DNA of 64,000 nucleotides from Martinezella rhizogenes (GCA_013322215.1 JAAMEZ010000058.1:806001-870000), one strand, 5' to 3'; positions 33,366 to 41,315 are shown, counted from the first letter of the stretch. The notes: generated by a model not told the origin, from the sequence alone. Numbers and translations are program-made.

Positions 33366-34721
33366 TCATGCCGACACCGCAAGCTGAACGGCCAGATTCT
33401 TGCCCATAAAGGGGCGGTCCATCGTGCCGCCCTGACCATGTCCCACGCTCAACCGCTCTGGCCAGACAGTGTGCTCGAGACCGGTTGCTGACGCACCCTT
33501 GAGCGAGTTCCATCCACGGTCGGTCGACCTGCGGTAGAGCATGCCGCCTGGCCCCATGCCGGCGTGCAGAGCAATTTCAATATCCAATGGGCGACCGGGA
33601 GCGAAATCAGGCCCGAACCAATAATGCGGACTACGGCCAGGATCGCGGCCGAGGACCAAAGTAAGCGTCTGCCGCGGGCCACGCAAACCAAGCCATATCG
33701 GAGCAAGACCTCGAGTATCGAAGGCGGAAAATAAAGTTTGCGCAGGCGAATGAGCCTCGTTCGTCATATCCCCTGATATTCTGAGATGAACGATATGGTT
33801 GTCGCCCTTGAGACCGCCAAAGTTCGCTTCATTCCATCCTGGTGGCAGATCCTGCCAGGTTTCGGCGGCTTTGAACGGCCATTGCAAGCGTTCGCGGACC
33901 ACGCCATCGGTATCCAGCACCTGATAGCGCAAACCCTGCGCATCCAGCGCAGCCTGGATGCAATGCAGATACTCGACACCTTCCGGCATCCGGTGAGCGG
34001 TACCCGCTCCCGCCGTACAAAGCTGCAGGACACCACAATGAACCTGAACGTCGAAAACAAGCATGTGGCTGCAGACATAAGCTAGGACATCGGCATCCAC
34101 GAGAATATCCCAGAACGGCTTTGCGTATTCGTGACCGATCTCCCGTTGGTATGTGCCCGAATAGCCGTTGACGGGGAAAACTGGGTGATGACCCAGCACG
34201 ATCTTATACCTGGCATCGGAATGCGCCCTCAGCGTTGCTTCCAACCATTCCGTTTCGACATGCCCTTCACCGCCGAGCCCTGTCCACAACGTATGGACGA
34301 AGACCAGCAGCAGATCGTCGCGACGAACCCAGTAGGATAATCCCTCCTGCCCCGGTGGACCATTCTCCGGCAGCCGAAGCACTTCCCGGAAAATCCGTTC
34401 GCTCATTTCGTCATAGGTCGTGTGGTTGCCGGTCGTGTGCCAAAGCGGCGTTTTCTGGCGATCCAGCCACGCCATCTCATGATCGAGCCAATGCCGCCAT
34501 TGCGCTCGCAGCGCGTCCGGATCAGCCGCCAGCCCGATAATCTCGTCACCCGGAAACAGAATGAATTCAGGCGGCGGATCGAGCCTGCGCAGGATCTGAT
34601 TGACGCTGGCAAAGGTCCTTTCGTGCAGTGCGCCGGGAATGCCGGAACAGGAATCGCCATAGAGGGCGAATTGGTGACCGGACCTGCTTGGCATAAGGGC
34701 CGGGATGGGGCAGTCGGACAC
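33366..34721 (-). CDS. Metallophosphoesterase-family protein
   Basis: 451 residues. Metallophosphoesterase motifs: YGDS (21-24), PGDEIIG (57-63), GNH (98-100), GHHPVF and SHMLVFD. The N-terminal 290 residues are the catalytic domain, like purple-acid/tartrate-resistant phosphatases. The C-terminal 160 residues (about 290-451) are beta-rich and unassigned. No signal peptide is visible. The substrate is unknown. It converges with zwf, 31 bp apart. Confidence 0.75.
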   Translation of the reverse strand: MSDCPIPALMPSRSGHQFALYGDSCSGIPGALHERTFASVNQILRRLDPPPEFILFPGDEIIGLAADPDALRAQWRHWLDHEMAWLDRQKTPLWHTTGNHTTYDEMSERIFREVLRLPENGPPGQEGLSYWVRRDDLLLVFVHTLWTGLGGEGHVETEWLEATLRAHSDARYKIVLGHHPVFPVNGYSGTYQREIGHEYAKPFWDILVDADVLAYVCSHMLVFDVQVHCGVLQLCTAGAGTAHRMPEGVEYLHCIQAALDAQGLRYQVLDTDGVVRERLQWPFKAAETWQDLPPGWNEANFGGLKGDNHIVHLRISGDMTNEAHSPAQTLFSAFDTRGLAPIWLGLRGPRQTLTLVLGRDPGRSPHYWFGPDFAPGRPLDIEIALHAGMGPGGMLYRRSTDRGWNSLKGASATGLEHTVWPERLSVGHGQGGTMDRPFMGKNLAVQLAVSA

Positions 34722-34732
34722 GAAGCGGCCTC

Positions 34733-34770
34733 CTCAAAAGCGACGGCCCTCGCCCAAGGGGCGAAGGCCG
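34733..34770 (-). terminator. Terminator downstream of the DUF2267 gene
   Basis: On the minus strand CGGCCTTCGCCC pairs with GGGCGAGGGCCG (12 pairs with one U-G) around a three-base loop, followed by TCGCTTTTG. It lies between the DUF2267 gene and the metallophosphoesterase start, insulating them. Confidence 0.65.
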
Positions 34771-34883
34771 GGAAATCGAAGTAATCAATGCCTATACTAC
34801 TGAGTACACCCGCGACTTCGACGGATGAGCTAACGCGTATTGGCCGATCGCTCGCCTCGTCACCAAGAGCGCGCTTTTGCAGC

Positions 34884-35279
34884 TTAGATGAACTGGCTCA
34901 GGCCCGGAACGGAATTCACCACCTCGTCCACGACGTCGTTGCCGGCGTATTGGCGGGCGGTTGCGACGGTTTCCTTAGCCAGCGAAGAAATATCGCCCAT
35001 ACTGAGGCCGCTGCTCATCAGCTGCTGGCCGAGGCCCATGATACCGCCGCCGGCGCCGACTGCGCTCAGCAGGCCGCCGAGGAGGCCACCGCCGCCTGCC
35101 TGGTCACCGCCATACTGGGCGACAAGATCGGTAGCGCCGGGAAAGGATTCGATCATCTTGGTGACGGGGCCATCCGGGGCCTCACGCTGCAGGAAGCTGA
35201 GAATCATGCCGACGGCCTTCTCCGCGAGGTCGGGAGCGATGCCGGCTTTGGTCGCAATCTGATCAATAACTTCGTTCAC
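34884..35279 (-). CDS. DUF2267-like protein
   Basis: 131 residues. The N-terminus (VIDQIATKAGIAPDLAEKAVGMILSFL) and PDGPVTKMIESFPGATDL resemble DUF2267 proteins; a Gly-rich hydrophobic middle (GGGGLLGGLLSAVGAGGGI, about 75-95) follows, then a helical C-terminus. No function is established. It is transcribed away from the HerA-like gene, 428 bp away. Confidence 0.65.
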   Translation of the reverse strand: MNEVIDQIATKAGIAPDLAEKAVGMILSFLQREAPDGPVTKMIESFPGATDLVAQYGGDQAGGGGLLGGLLSAVGAGGGIMGLGQQLMSSGLSMGDISSLAKETVATARQYAGNDVVDEVVNSVPGLSQFI

Positions 35280-35480
35280 TGTGGCCTCCTGCCTTTTACG
35301 ACGTTAACGTCAACGTAACTGAATGAAGCAACCGACACAAGCCGCGCCGGAGGCCAACATTCTACCAGAAGCGGAACCTTGACGCGAATGGTTGTCCCTC
35401 TTCATGCGAGTTCTTATAACAGTGTCAGGACAAATCGATGAATGGCCCTGGCAGCCCTTAAAAGCTGTTGTGCCGCCGCC
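35280..35480. other. Intergenic stretch, nothing recognised
   Basis: First part of the 428-bp gap between the divergent DUF2267 and HerA-like genes. It should hold the DUF2267 promoter. I see no gene or RNA here. The rest of the gap is taken up by a 51-bp palindrome and a repeat copy. Confidence 0.5.
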
Positions 35481-35531
35481 CTAGTACCGGATGATTTTGG
35501 ATCGAATCGATCCAAAATCATCCGGTACTAG
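35481..35531. repeat. 51-bp perfect palindrome
   Basis: Two 25-bp arms, the left starting CTAGTACCGGATGATTTTGG, around a single central base (A at 35506). The ends are CTAG. It abuts repeat copy E. Its size and perfection exceed an ordinary operator, so it is more likely a mobile or repeated palindromic unit, or a strong cruciform/hairpin site. Confidence 0.85.
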
Positions 35532-35542
35532 AATCAAATAGG

Positions 35543-35694
35543 TAGAGCATGATGTCGTCCGAAAACCGGGGACACTTTTCGGCATCAGGCTCGAGCATTT
35601 CCGTTTTTCCTCGAATCGCGAAAACGCTCTATCTTTTTGTTTTTACGCATTCCGGACGCAAAACCGCTTCGCACTTTTGCTGGAAGTGCTCTAA
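35543..35694. repeat. RIME-type repeat, copy E (long form)
   Basis: A mosaic of TAGAGCATGATG..., GAAAACCGGGG...CTTTTCGG, CTCGAATCGCGAAAACGCTCTATC, and the shared core ending GTGCTCTA. It ends directly before the GGGAGA ribosome site of the HerA-like gene, so the whole unit lies in the leader or promoter of that gene. Confidence 0.78.
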
Positions 35695-35707
35695 GGGAGA
35701 CGACACC

Positions 35708-37219
35708 ATGCCGCAGCAGGATGGACAGATTTTCGTCGGCGCGAGCCGCAATCCGGATGAAAGCATCAACAAGGACGAGTTCCTGACGCTGAAATTCGGC
35801 AACCGTCACGGCCTCGTCACCGGCGCGACCGGCACCGGCAAGACGGTGACGCTGCAGGTGCTGGCGGAGGGATTTTCCAAGGCCGGCGTGCCCGTCTTCT
35901 GCGCAGATATCAAGGGCGATCTCTCCGGCATCGCCGTGAAAGGAGAGTCGAAGGATTTTCTGCTCAAGCGCGCCGAGGAAATCGGCCTCTCGCCCTATGA
36001 GTTCGATCAGTTCCCGGTCATCTTCTGGGATCTCTATGGCGAAAAAGGCCATCGCGTGCGCACCACCATCGCCGAGATGGGGCCGCTGCTGCTGGCACGC
36101 TTGATGGATGCATCCGAGGCGCAGGAGGGCGTACTCAATATCGCCTTCAAGATCGCCGATGAAAACGGCCTGGCGCTGCTCGACCTCAAGGATCTGCAGG
36201 CGTTGCTGAACTATATGGGCGAAAATGCCAGCGAACTTTCCAGCAAATACGGCCTGATCTCGAAATCCTCCGTCGGCTCGATCCAGCGCGCAATGCTTGT
36301 GCTGGAGCAGCAGGGTGCGGAAAACTTCTTTGGCGAGCCGGCGCTGAAAATCTCCGACATCATGCGGGTCAGCAATGACGGTTATGGCCAGGTTTCGGTG
36401 CTTGCCGCCGACAAGCTGATGATGAACCCGCGCCTCTACGCCACCTTCCTTTTGTGGCTGCTCTCCGAGCTGTTCGAGGAACTGCCCGAAGTCGGTGATC
36501 CGGACAAGCCGAAGCTGGTCTTCTTCTTCGATGAAGCGCACCTGCTCTTCAACGATGCGCCGAAGGTGCTGATCGAGCGCGTCGAACAGGTGGTGCGCCT
36601 CATCCGCTCCAAGGGCGTCGGCGTTTATTTCGTCACGCAGAACCCGCTCGACGTGCCGGAAACGGTGCTGGCCCAGCTCGGTAACCGCGTGCAGCACGCG
36701 CTGCGCGCCTATACGCCGCGCGAGCAGAAGGCCGTACAGACGGCGGCCTCGACCTTCCGCCCCAATCCCGCTTTCGATTGCGCTGAAGTCATCACGACGC
36801 TCGGCACCGGCGAGGCGCTGGTGTCGATGCTCGAAGGCAAGGGTGCGCCTTCCATCGTCGAGCGGACGCTGATCCGCCCGCCATCAGGCCGCATCGGTCC
36901 GGTCACGGATAACGAGCGCCGGGCCATCATCAATGGCAGCCCGGTTGCCGGTGTCTACGACCAGACGATCGACCGTGAATCCGCCTACGAAATCCTGACA
37001 GAGCGGGCACGCAAGGCAGCCGCACCGCAAAACGAAAGTGCCGGCGACGGTTGGACGCTGCCCGGCTTCGGTGGCGACAGCAGCAAACCCACCGGCCGCC
37101 GTTCGGGCTATCAGCGCGAAACGATTCTCGAAGCAACGATGAAAAGCATGGCGCGTACGGTCGCGACGCAGGTCGGGCGTGCCCTGGTGCGGGGCATTCT
37201 CGGCAGCCTGAAGCGATAA
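35708..37219 (+). CDS. HerA-like ATPase (DUF853 family)
   Basis: 503 residues from the ATG at 35708 (GGGAGA seven to eight bases upstream; the earlier in-frame start lies inside the repeat). Walker A GATGTGKT (39-46), Walker B VFFFDEAH (271-278), an arginine-finger region in RVQHALRAYTP, and a C-terminal SMARTVATQVGRALVRGILG tail typical of DUF853. The HerA/FtsK-fold ATPases pump or unwind DNA; this group's role is not established. No NurA, Sir2 or other defence partner lies beside it. Confidence 0.85.
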   Translation: MPQQDGQIFVGASRNPDESINKDEFLTLKFGNRHGLVTGATGTGKTVTLQVLAEGFSKAGVPVFCADIKGDLSGIAVKGESKDFLLKRAEEIGLSPYEFDQFPVIFWDLYGEKGHRVRTTIAEMGPLLLARLMDASEAQEGVLNIAFKIADENGLALLDLKDLQALLNYMGENASELSSKYGLISKSSVGSIQRAMLVLEQQGAENFFGEPALKISDIMRVSNDGYGQVSVLAADKLMMNPRLYATFLLWLLSELFEELPEVGDPDKPKLVFFFDEAHLLFNDAPKVLIERVEQVVRLIRSKGVGVYFVTQNPLDVPETVLAQLGNRVQHALRAYTPREQKAVQTAASTFRPNPAFDCAEVITTLGTGEALVSMLEGKGAPSIVERTLIRPPSGRIGPVTDNERRAIINGSPVAGVYDQTIDRESAYEILTERARKAAAPQNESAGDGWTLPGFGGDSSKPTGRRSGYQRETILEATMKSMARTVATQVGRALVRGILGSLKR

Positions 37220-37221
37220 AA

Positions 37222-37370
37222 GTTCACCCTCCCCTTGAGGGGGAGGGTCGGAGCGAAGCTCCGGGGTGGGGTGATTTCTCAAAATCTCGGAATGTCACCC
37301 CCGCCCGCCGCTTTGCGGCGACCTCCCCCTCAAGGGGGAGGTGTTATTCCCCTCAAGGGGAGGGTAAAAA
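37222..37370. repeat. GC-rich palindromic repeat block
   Basis: Three hairpins in 150 bp: ACCCTCCCC/GGGGAGGGT (37226-37248), ACCTCCCCC/GGGGGAGGT (37321-37342) and CCCCT/AGGGG (about 37350-37361), with GGAGCGAAGCTCC and GCCGCTTTGCGGC minor stems between. It fills the gap between the HerA-like gene and the convergent VOC gene. Such blocks are common between rhizobial genes and may end transcription from both sides. Confidence 0.75.
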
Positions 37371-38147
37371 TCAGCGCACCGGCGCAACCAGCGAGAAGAA
37401 TGCCCCCTGAGGGTCGGTGGCCTGGACGATCCAGCTGCCGCCAGGGACTTCCATCGGGCCGTTGACGATCCTGCCGCCACCTTCGTTGATGCGGGCAATC
37501 GCCGCGTCGATTGCCGGAACGTTGATGTAGAAGTTCCAGGCCGCCATCGGCATTTCCGCCGGCTTGGTCATGATGCCGCCGAAATCGCGATCGCCGATCT
37601 TGAAGATCTTGTACTTGCCCATCGGCCCCATGTCGAAATCGGAGCTCAGCTCCCAGCCGAACATCTCGCTGTAGAAATCGAATGCTTTCGGGCCGTCGTT
37701 GGAATAGAGCTCATGCCAGCCGAAATAGCCTGGTGTTGCGGGAGCCGCAGGCTCCCAATCCTGGCCAGGCAGCGGCGTGAACAGACAGAAGGCAGCGCCA
37801 TAAGGATCGGAGACGACGGAGAACCTGCCGACGCCTGGAATATCCATGGGCTCGCGATAGGTCTTGCCGCCCTTGCCGACAACCGCCTTGGTTGCTTCAT
37901 CGACATTGGGAACCCCGATATAGCCGGTCCAGCAGGGCGGCGTGCCCATGGCCTTCGCCTCGTCAGGCAAGATCATCAAACCGGCAACGGGGCCTGCCCC
38001 GGCGCTGAAGAGCGTGTAATCCATGCCGACTTCGGGCATGCCGGCATCTGCCGCATCCCAGCCGACGACCTTGGTATAGAAAGCTTCGGCCGCCTTCATA
38101 TCCGTGGTCATCAGCTCGTACCAGACAAAATATCCCTTCTCAGCCAT
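37371..38147 (-). CDS. VOC-family protein with two glyoxalase-like repeats
   Basis: 258 residues from the ATG at 38147 (GGGAGAG upstream). Two tandem VOC (glyoxalase/bleomycin-resistance/dioxygenase) modules: residues about 5-125 (FVWYELMTTDMKAAEAFYTKVVGW, PYGAAFCLF) and 135-258 (GWHELYSNDGPKAFDFYSEMFGW, DPQGAFFSLV). Paired modules usually form one metal-binding barrel. The substrate is unknown. Gene order gives no clear partner. Confidence 0.82.
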   Translation of the reverse strand: MAEKGYFVWYELMTTDMKAAEAFYTKVVGWDAADAGMPEVGMDYTLFSAGAGPVAGLMILPDEAKAMGTPPCWTGYIGVPNVDEATKAVVGKGGKTYREPMDIPGVGRFSVVSDPYGAAFCLFTPLPGQDWEPAAPATPGYFGWHELYSNDGPKAFDFYSEMFGWELSSDFDMGPMGKYKIFKIGDRDFGGIMTKPAEMPMAAWNFYINVPAIDAAIARINEGGGRIVNGPMEVPGGSWIVQATDPQGAFFSLVAPVR

Positions 38148-38364
38148 AGCATCGCTCTCCCTATTGTGGTTGTTGCAGTCATCCGTCTCCTCCTGAGCCG
38201 GATGTCGGCGCAGGCACATCATGGCCGATGAAAATGACGGTCAAACGATGGTCGATCGCCTGGCCCATCCGTCCCCGGCAGGCAAGCGACAGCTCGCCTA
38301 GACACAAAACGCGAAATTCCGCCCGCTGTTCCCCACATGGCGAATTCCGCCGCCTTGATATGCG

Positions 38365-39090
38365 TCAATGGCAGCAGGACTGTGCCTTTGGCGCATCCTC
38401 ATATTCGTCATGGCGGCGAACGAAGTTCATCGTGCTGTCTTCGTTGCGGCCCTTTGGCGCCCGGTCGAGGATCATCAGCGTGCCGATCAATTCCTCGGGG
38501 CCGCGGGCATAGCTTGAATAGGTGTGGAAGACATTGCCGGCCTCGTCCTTATAGAAGGCGCTGAGGCCCGGCAGCTCATCGAATCCCTCGGCCGCATCCA
38601 TGGGCGTGAAATTGTAAAAGACCTTTTCACCGGCGAGCTCCTCCTTCGAGAAGGAGACATGGTAGTCGAAGTTGAAATCGTTGGCGAAGGACGACACCCA
38701 GGGGAAACCCCAGCCCATGCGTTTCTTATAGGCTTCCACCTTCTCCAGCGGCGCGCGGGACACAGCGACCAGCGTGACATCGTGGTGATTGAGATGCGGA
38801 AGCGCTCCATCGAAATGATCCGCAAGGAAGGAGCAGCCGGTGCAGCCAGCATCCCAATCCGGGCCGAGCATGAAATGATAGACAATCAGCTGGCTGCGGT
38901 CGTCGAAGAGATCGGCGAGCGTCTTGCTGCCAGCTGGCGTGTCGAAAACATAGTCCTTATCGACCTTTACCCAGGGCAAGGCCAAGCGTTCCGCATTGAC
39001 GCGATCGCGAAGATGCGTGGCCTCCTTCTCCCTGTCGAGCAGTTGACGGCGGGCCTCGAGCCACACTTCCCTGGAAACGACCTGGTTCAT
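38365..39090 (-). CDS. DUF899 thioredoxin-like protein
   Basis: 241 residues of the DUF899 family. It has a thioredoxin-like fold with a CTGC motif at 83-86 (GPDWDAGCTGCSFLAD), then LVAVSRAPLEKVEAYKKRMGW and FYKDEAGNVFHTYSSYARG. The CxxC suggests a redox or dithiol role, unproven for this family. The C-terminus ends SCCH, a possible metal-binding tail. It is divergent from a MarR-family gene, with a shared operator-like palindrome between them. Confidence 0.82.
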   Translation of the reverse strand: MNQVVSREVWLEARRQLLDREKEATHLRDRVNAERLALPWVKVDKDYVFDTPAGSKTLADLFDDRSQLIVYHFMLGPDWDAGCTGCSFLADHFDGALPHLNHHDVTLVAVSRAPLEKVEAYKKRMGWGFPWVSSFANDFNFDYHVSFSKEELAGEKVFYNFTPMDAAEGFDELPGLSAFYKDEAGNVFHTYSSYARGPEELIGTLMILDRAPKGRNEDSTMNFVRRHDEYEDAPKAQSCCH

Positions 39091-39127
39091 TGTCCGCGCC
39101 CTCCTCCGGCGTTTTCAGTCCCAAATC

Positions 39128-39162
39128 TTGACAAATGCATTGATATCAATATTAATGAATCA
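39128..39162 (+). promoter_or_regulatory. MarR-gene promoter with operator palindrome
   Basis: TTGACA (39128-39133), 16 bases, TATTAA (39150-39155), then the ATG at 39162, seven bases further, where transcription would begin. The perfect palindrome ATTGATATCAAT (39139-39150) lies inside the spacer, which suits autorepression. There is no ribosome site, so the message is probably leaderless. The same palindrome lies 49 bp upstream of the divergent DUF899 gene. Confidence 0.6.
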
Positions 39163-39608
39163 TGTCAAACGCAGTCGAAATCCCCTTTGAAACCACGCTG
39201 TTAGTACGCGATACCTGCCTATGCCTGCATGTTCAACGCGCGGCGCGCGCGCTTGCCCGTCGCTTTGACGAGGCATTGCGGCCGTTTGGGCTAACGAACG
39301 GCCAGTTCTCCCTGATGATGTCGCTCAACAGGCCGGTGCCGGCGTCCATGGGATCGGTCACGGCACTCCTGGCAATAGACCAGACGACGCTGACGGCCGC
39401 CTTAAAGCCGCTGGAACGGCGGGGATGGGTGAGCATCGTGCCTAATCCGAGGGATCGACGTGCCCGCCTGCTCAGCCTCACCCCATCAGGCAAGGCAGCG
39501 CTCGCCGCCGCCGTGCCGATCTGGAAGACGACGCATGCGGCCCTTGAAGAGCGATTGCCCGACGGCAATGGCGACCGCCTACGCAGCGATCTTGCTATTC
39601 TGCTTTGA
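39162..39608 (+). CDS. MarR-family transcriptional regulator
   Basis: 148 residues. The winged helix spans about 50-115: MGSVTALLAIDQTTLTAALKPLERRGWV and the wing NPRDRRARLLSLTPSG. The N-terminus has two cysteines in DTCLCLHVQ, which could sense oxidants. It probably represses itself and the divergent DUF899 gene. Its last 14 bp overlap the end of the convergent RES toxin gene. Confidence 0.85.
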   Translation: MSNAVEIPFETTLLVRDTCLCLHVQRAARALARRFDEALRPFGLTNGQFSLMMSLNRPVPASMGSVTALLAIDQTTLTAALKPLERRGWVSIVPNPRDRRARLLSLTPSGKAALAAAVPIWKTTHAALEERLPDGNGDRLRSDLAILL

Positions 39609-40365
39609 ATTGCGGTTCCGACAGCCGCGGATCACCGTCGAAATCCTGTCTTTCGAAGCCGATGCGACGCCGGGGGAATTCGCACAGCGCCTGTACGCCG
39701 ACACGCGACAGCCGGATGCGCCAGGTCTGACGCTCGGCGGGTTCGCGGGCGGAGAAGGCCTTGGCCGTGAGCAGCGCGATGTTGCTGCCACCGCGGGGAT
39801 CCCGGACGGAGCGATAGAGGATTGCCTCGATACCGCCGGTCCGCGCCGCTTCGGCAAGCGACTGACAGGCCTCATAATCGACAGGATCGGTCCATAGCTG
39901 CCGATCTCGATCCAAGGGAGGCGCGGTCAGATCGATTGCCGCTTTCGTCGCAATCGCAGCGGCAAAGGCGGTATATTCCGCAGCATTGGCGGGCAGCGGC
40001 GTGTCAGGAGAATCGCGAAAGAAGAGCAGCCGATAGAAGCTCATCTCCGCCAGCGCCGTTTCCACCTGCCCTGAGGCGTAGAAAACACCAAGTGTGCGAC
40101 CGGCACGCCGAAAACGGGAACCGTGGGGATAGATGGCTCCATACCGGAAGGGTGTGGCGAGCAGATAGTCGAGCCCGGCGCATTCCGGCGGCAGAACCGG
40201 CTTGCTTTCCTCGAGCACGCTTTCGAGAAGAGCCTGCTCTTCCAGCGTGTCGACGAGCTTCAGTGTCGAAACCTGATGCTGCGATTCCACCAGCCGCCAA
40301 TATTGGCCGGAAATGGCCCTTGCCTCAGACGAGAGCGCGGCGGGCGTCCAGATAGGCAAGGACAT
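39595..40365 (-). CDS. RES-domain toxin
   Basis: 256 residues, longer than many RES toxins. The domain core is RFRRAGRTLGVFYASGQVETALAEMSFYR (about 83-111) and later YEACQSLAEAARTGGIEAILYRSVR and GGSNIALL. RES toxins degrade NAD+ (by phosphorolysis or hydrolysis) and stop growth when free of antitoxin. Its start overlaps the end of the Xre antitoxin gene by 41 bp, so translation is tightly coupled. Confidence 0.88.
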   Translation of the reverse strand: MSLPIWTPAALSSEARAISGQYWRLVESQHQVSTLKLVDTLEEQALLESVLEESKPVLPPECAGLDYLLATPFRYGAIYPHGSRFRRAGRTLGVFYASGQVETALAEMSFYRLLFFRDSPDTPLPANAAEYTAFAAAIATKAAIDLTAPPLDRDRQLWTDPVDYEACQSLAEAARTGGIEAILYRSVRDPRGGSNIALLTAKAFSAREPAERQTWRIRLSRVGVQALCEFPRRRIGFERQDFDGDPRLSEPQFKAE

Positions 40366-40708
40366 CGGTCAATCCAGAAATCGAGATGATCTTGTCGATT
40401 GGCGCTGTGCCAAAGGCGAGATTGCCGTTGCGGAGCCATTGCCGCGCCACAGCCTCATCTCCGCCGACGATGGCATCGAGCGAACGGAAGAGACGGACGA
40501 GAAGCACGGCAAGCTCGAACGGCTTGCTATCGCGCTCCAGCAGATGATCCTGCCGCTTCATGCGCGAAACGGTCGCCTCCGACACGCCGATGACGGCCGC
40601 GAGGATACGGGCATTCAGGCCCAGCCTCTCGGCGGCATTGACGACAGCCTTAGTGATGACGAGTGCTTCGCCGGGCATCGTCTGGTCTATTACCTGGGCT
40701 TTTATCAT
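40325..40708 (-). CDS. Xre/MbcA/ParS-type antitoxin
   Basis: 127 residues from the ATG at 40708 (AAGGA upstream). The Xre-like HTH is at about 25-60 (LNARILAAVIGVSEATVSRMKR), and the C-terminal toxin-binding domain is at about 70-127 (FELAVLLVRLFRSLDAIVGGDEAVARQWL, then SGLTDVLAYLDARR). It is the cognate antitoxin of the RES toxin and probable autorepressor of the pair. Confidence 0.88.
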   Translation of the reverse strand: MIKAQVIDQTMPGEALVITKAVVNAAERLGLNARILAAVIGVSEATVSRMKRQDHLLERDSKPFELAVLLVRLFRSLDAIVGGDEAVARQWLRNGNLAFGTAPIDKIISISGLTDVLAYLDARRALV

Positions 40709-40741
40709 GGCTACGTCCTTTCCTAAGAAAAGATATAGCAT

Positions 40742-40758
40742 TTTTCTTGCAAAGAAAA
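40742..40758. promoter_or_regulatory. Candidate Xre operator
   Basis: TTTTCTT (40742-40748), GCA, AAGAAAA (40752-40758): a perfect 7-bp inverted repeat 33 bp upstream of the antitoxin ATG. A second AAGAAAAG half-site lies near 40726. Its right arm overlaps the first base pairs of the terminator stem that follows. Confidence 0.5.
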
Positions 40759-40788
40759 GGAGCGACAGATAAAACTGTCGCTCCTTTT
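40755..40788. terminator. Strong bidirectional terminator
   Basis: A perfect 14-bp stem AAAAGGAGCGACAG (40755-40768) with CTGTCGCTCCTTTT (40775-40788) and a six-base loop. On the minus strand the stem is followed by CTTTGC, so the T run within the stem (TTTTCTTT) ends ohr transcription 65 bp after its stop and just before the antitoxin promoter. Confidence 0.85.
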
Positions 40789-40816
40789 CAATATATCCTG
40801 ATTCAATATATCCTGA
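40787..40816. repeat. Tandem duplication of a 15-bp unit
   Basis: TTCAATATATCCTGA occurs twice back to back (40787-40801 and 40802-40816), directly after the terminator stem. A recent slippage event is the simplest explanation. Confidence 0.9.
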
Positions 40817-40852
40817 TATCCGGCCCTCAATTGGCCGATGACGCGCCTCGCG

Positions 40853-41275
40853 TCAGACGACAGCAACCGGCACTTCGGTCGAGGTGCGCATGGCGTGGCT
40901 GTAGGGGCATACGATATGGGCGGCGGCGGCGAGCTTTTCAGCCTCGGCCTTGTCCATGCCGGGAATGTGAACAGCCAGCGAAACTTCGATTCCGAAGCCG
41001 GTGCCGTCTGCGCGCGGGCCGATGCCGACAGTCGCCGTAACCTTTGCGTCTTCCGGAATCTTGACCTTCTGCTGGCCTGCGACAAATTTCAGAGCACCCA
41101 GGAAGCAGGCGGAATAGCCAGCCGCAAAGAGCTGCTCAGGATTGGTGCCGGTAGCGCCGTCGCCGCCGAGTTCCTTCGGCACGGTCAGCGTGACGTCGAG
41201 GACGCCGTTTTCGGAAACTGCATGGCCGGCGCGGCCACCGGTGGCGGAAGCTTTGGTCGTGTAGAGAATAGGCAT
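40853..41275 (-). CDS. ohr: Organic hydroperoxide resistance protein Ohr
   Basis: 140 residues from the ATG at 41275, the family start. Catalytic cysteines are Cys57 (GYSACFLGALKF) and Cys123 (IVCPYSHAMR), the paired thiols that reduce fatty-acid and other organic hydroperoxides in a lipoyl-dependent cycle. Cytosolic dimer. It is divergent from ohrR, its thiol-based repressor. Confidence 0.95.
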   Translation of the reverse strand: MPILYTTKASATGGRAGHAVSENGVLDVTLTVPKELGGDGATGTNPEQLFAAGYSACFLGALKFVAGQQKVKIPEDAKVTATVGIGPRADGTGFGIEVSLAVHIPGMDKAEAEKLAAAAHIVCPYSHAMRTSTEVPVAVV

Positions 41276-41315
41276 GTCATGTCTCCCTTCGGTTGGATGA
41301 ATTTTATATACATCA

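Noticed and set aside
32009..33439. 476-codon minus-strand frame opposite zwf
   Set aside because: Antisense shadow of a complete G6PDH gene.
35708..37219. HerA-like ATPase as part of a defence system
   Set aside because: No NurA nuclease, Sir2, or other defence partner lies next to it; the sequence is the common DUF853 type.
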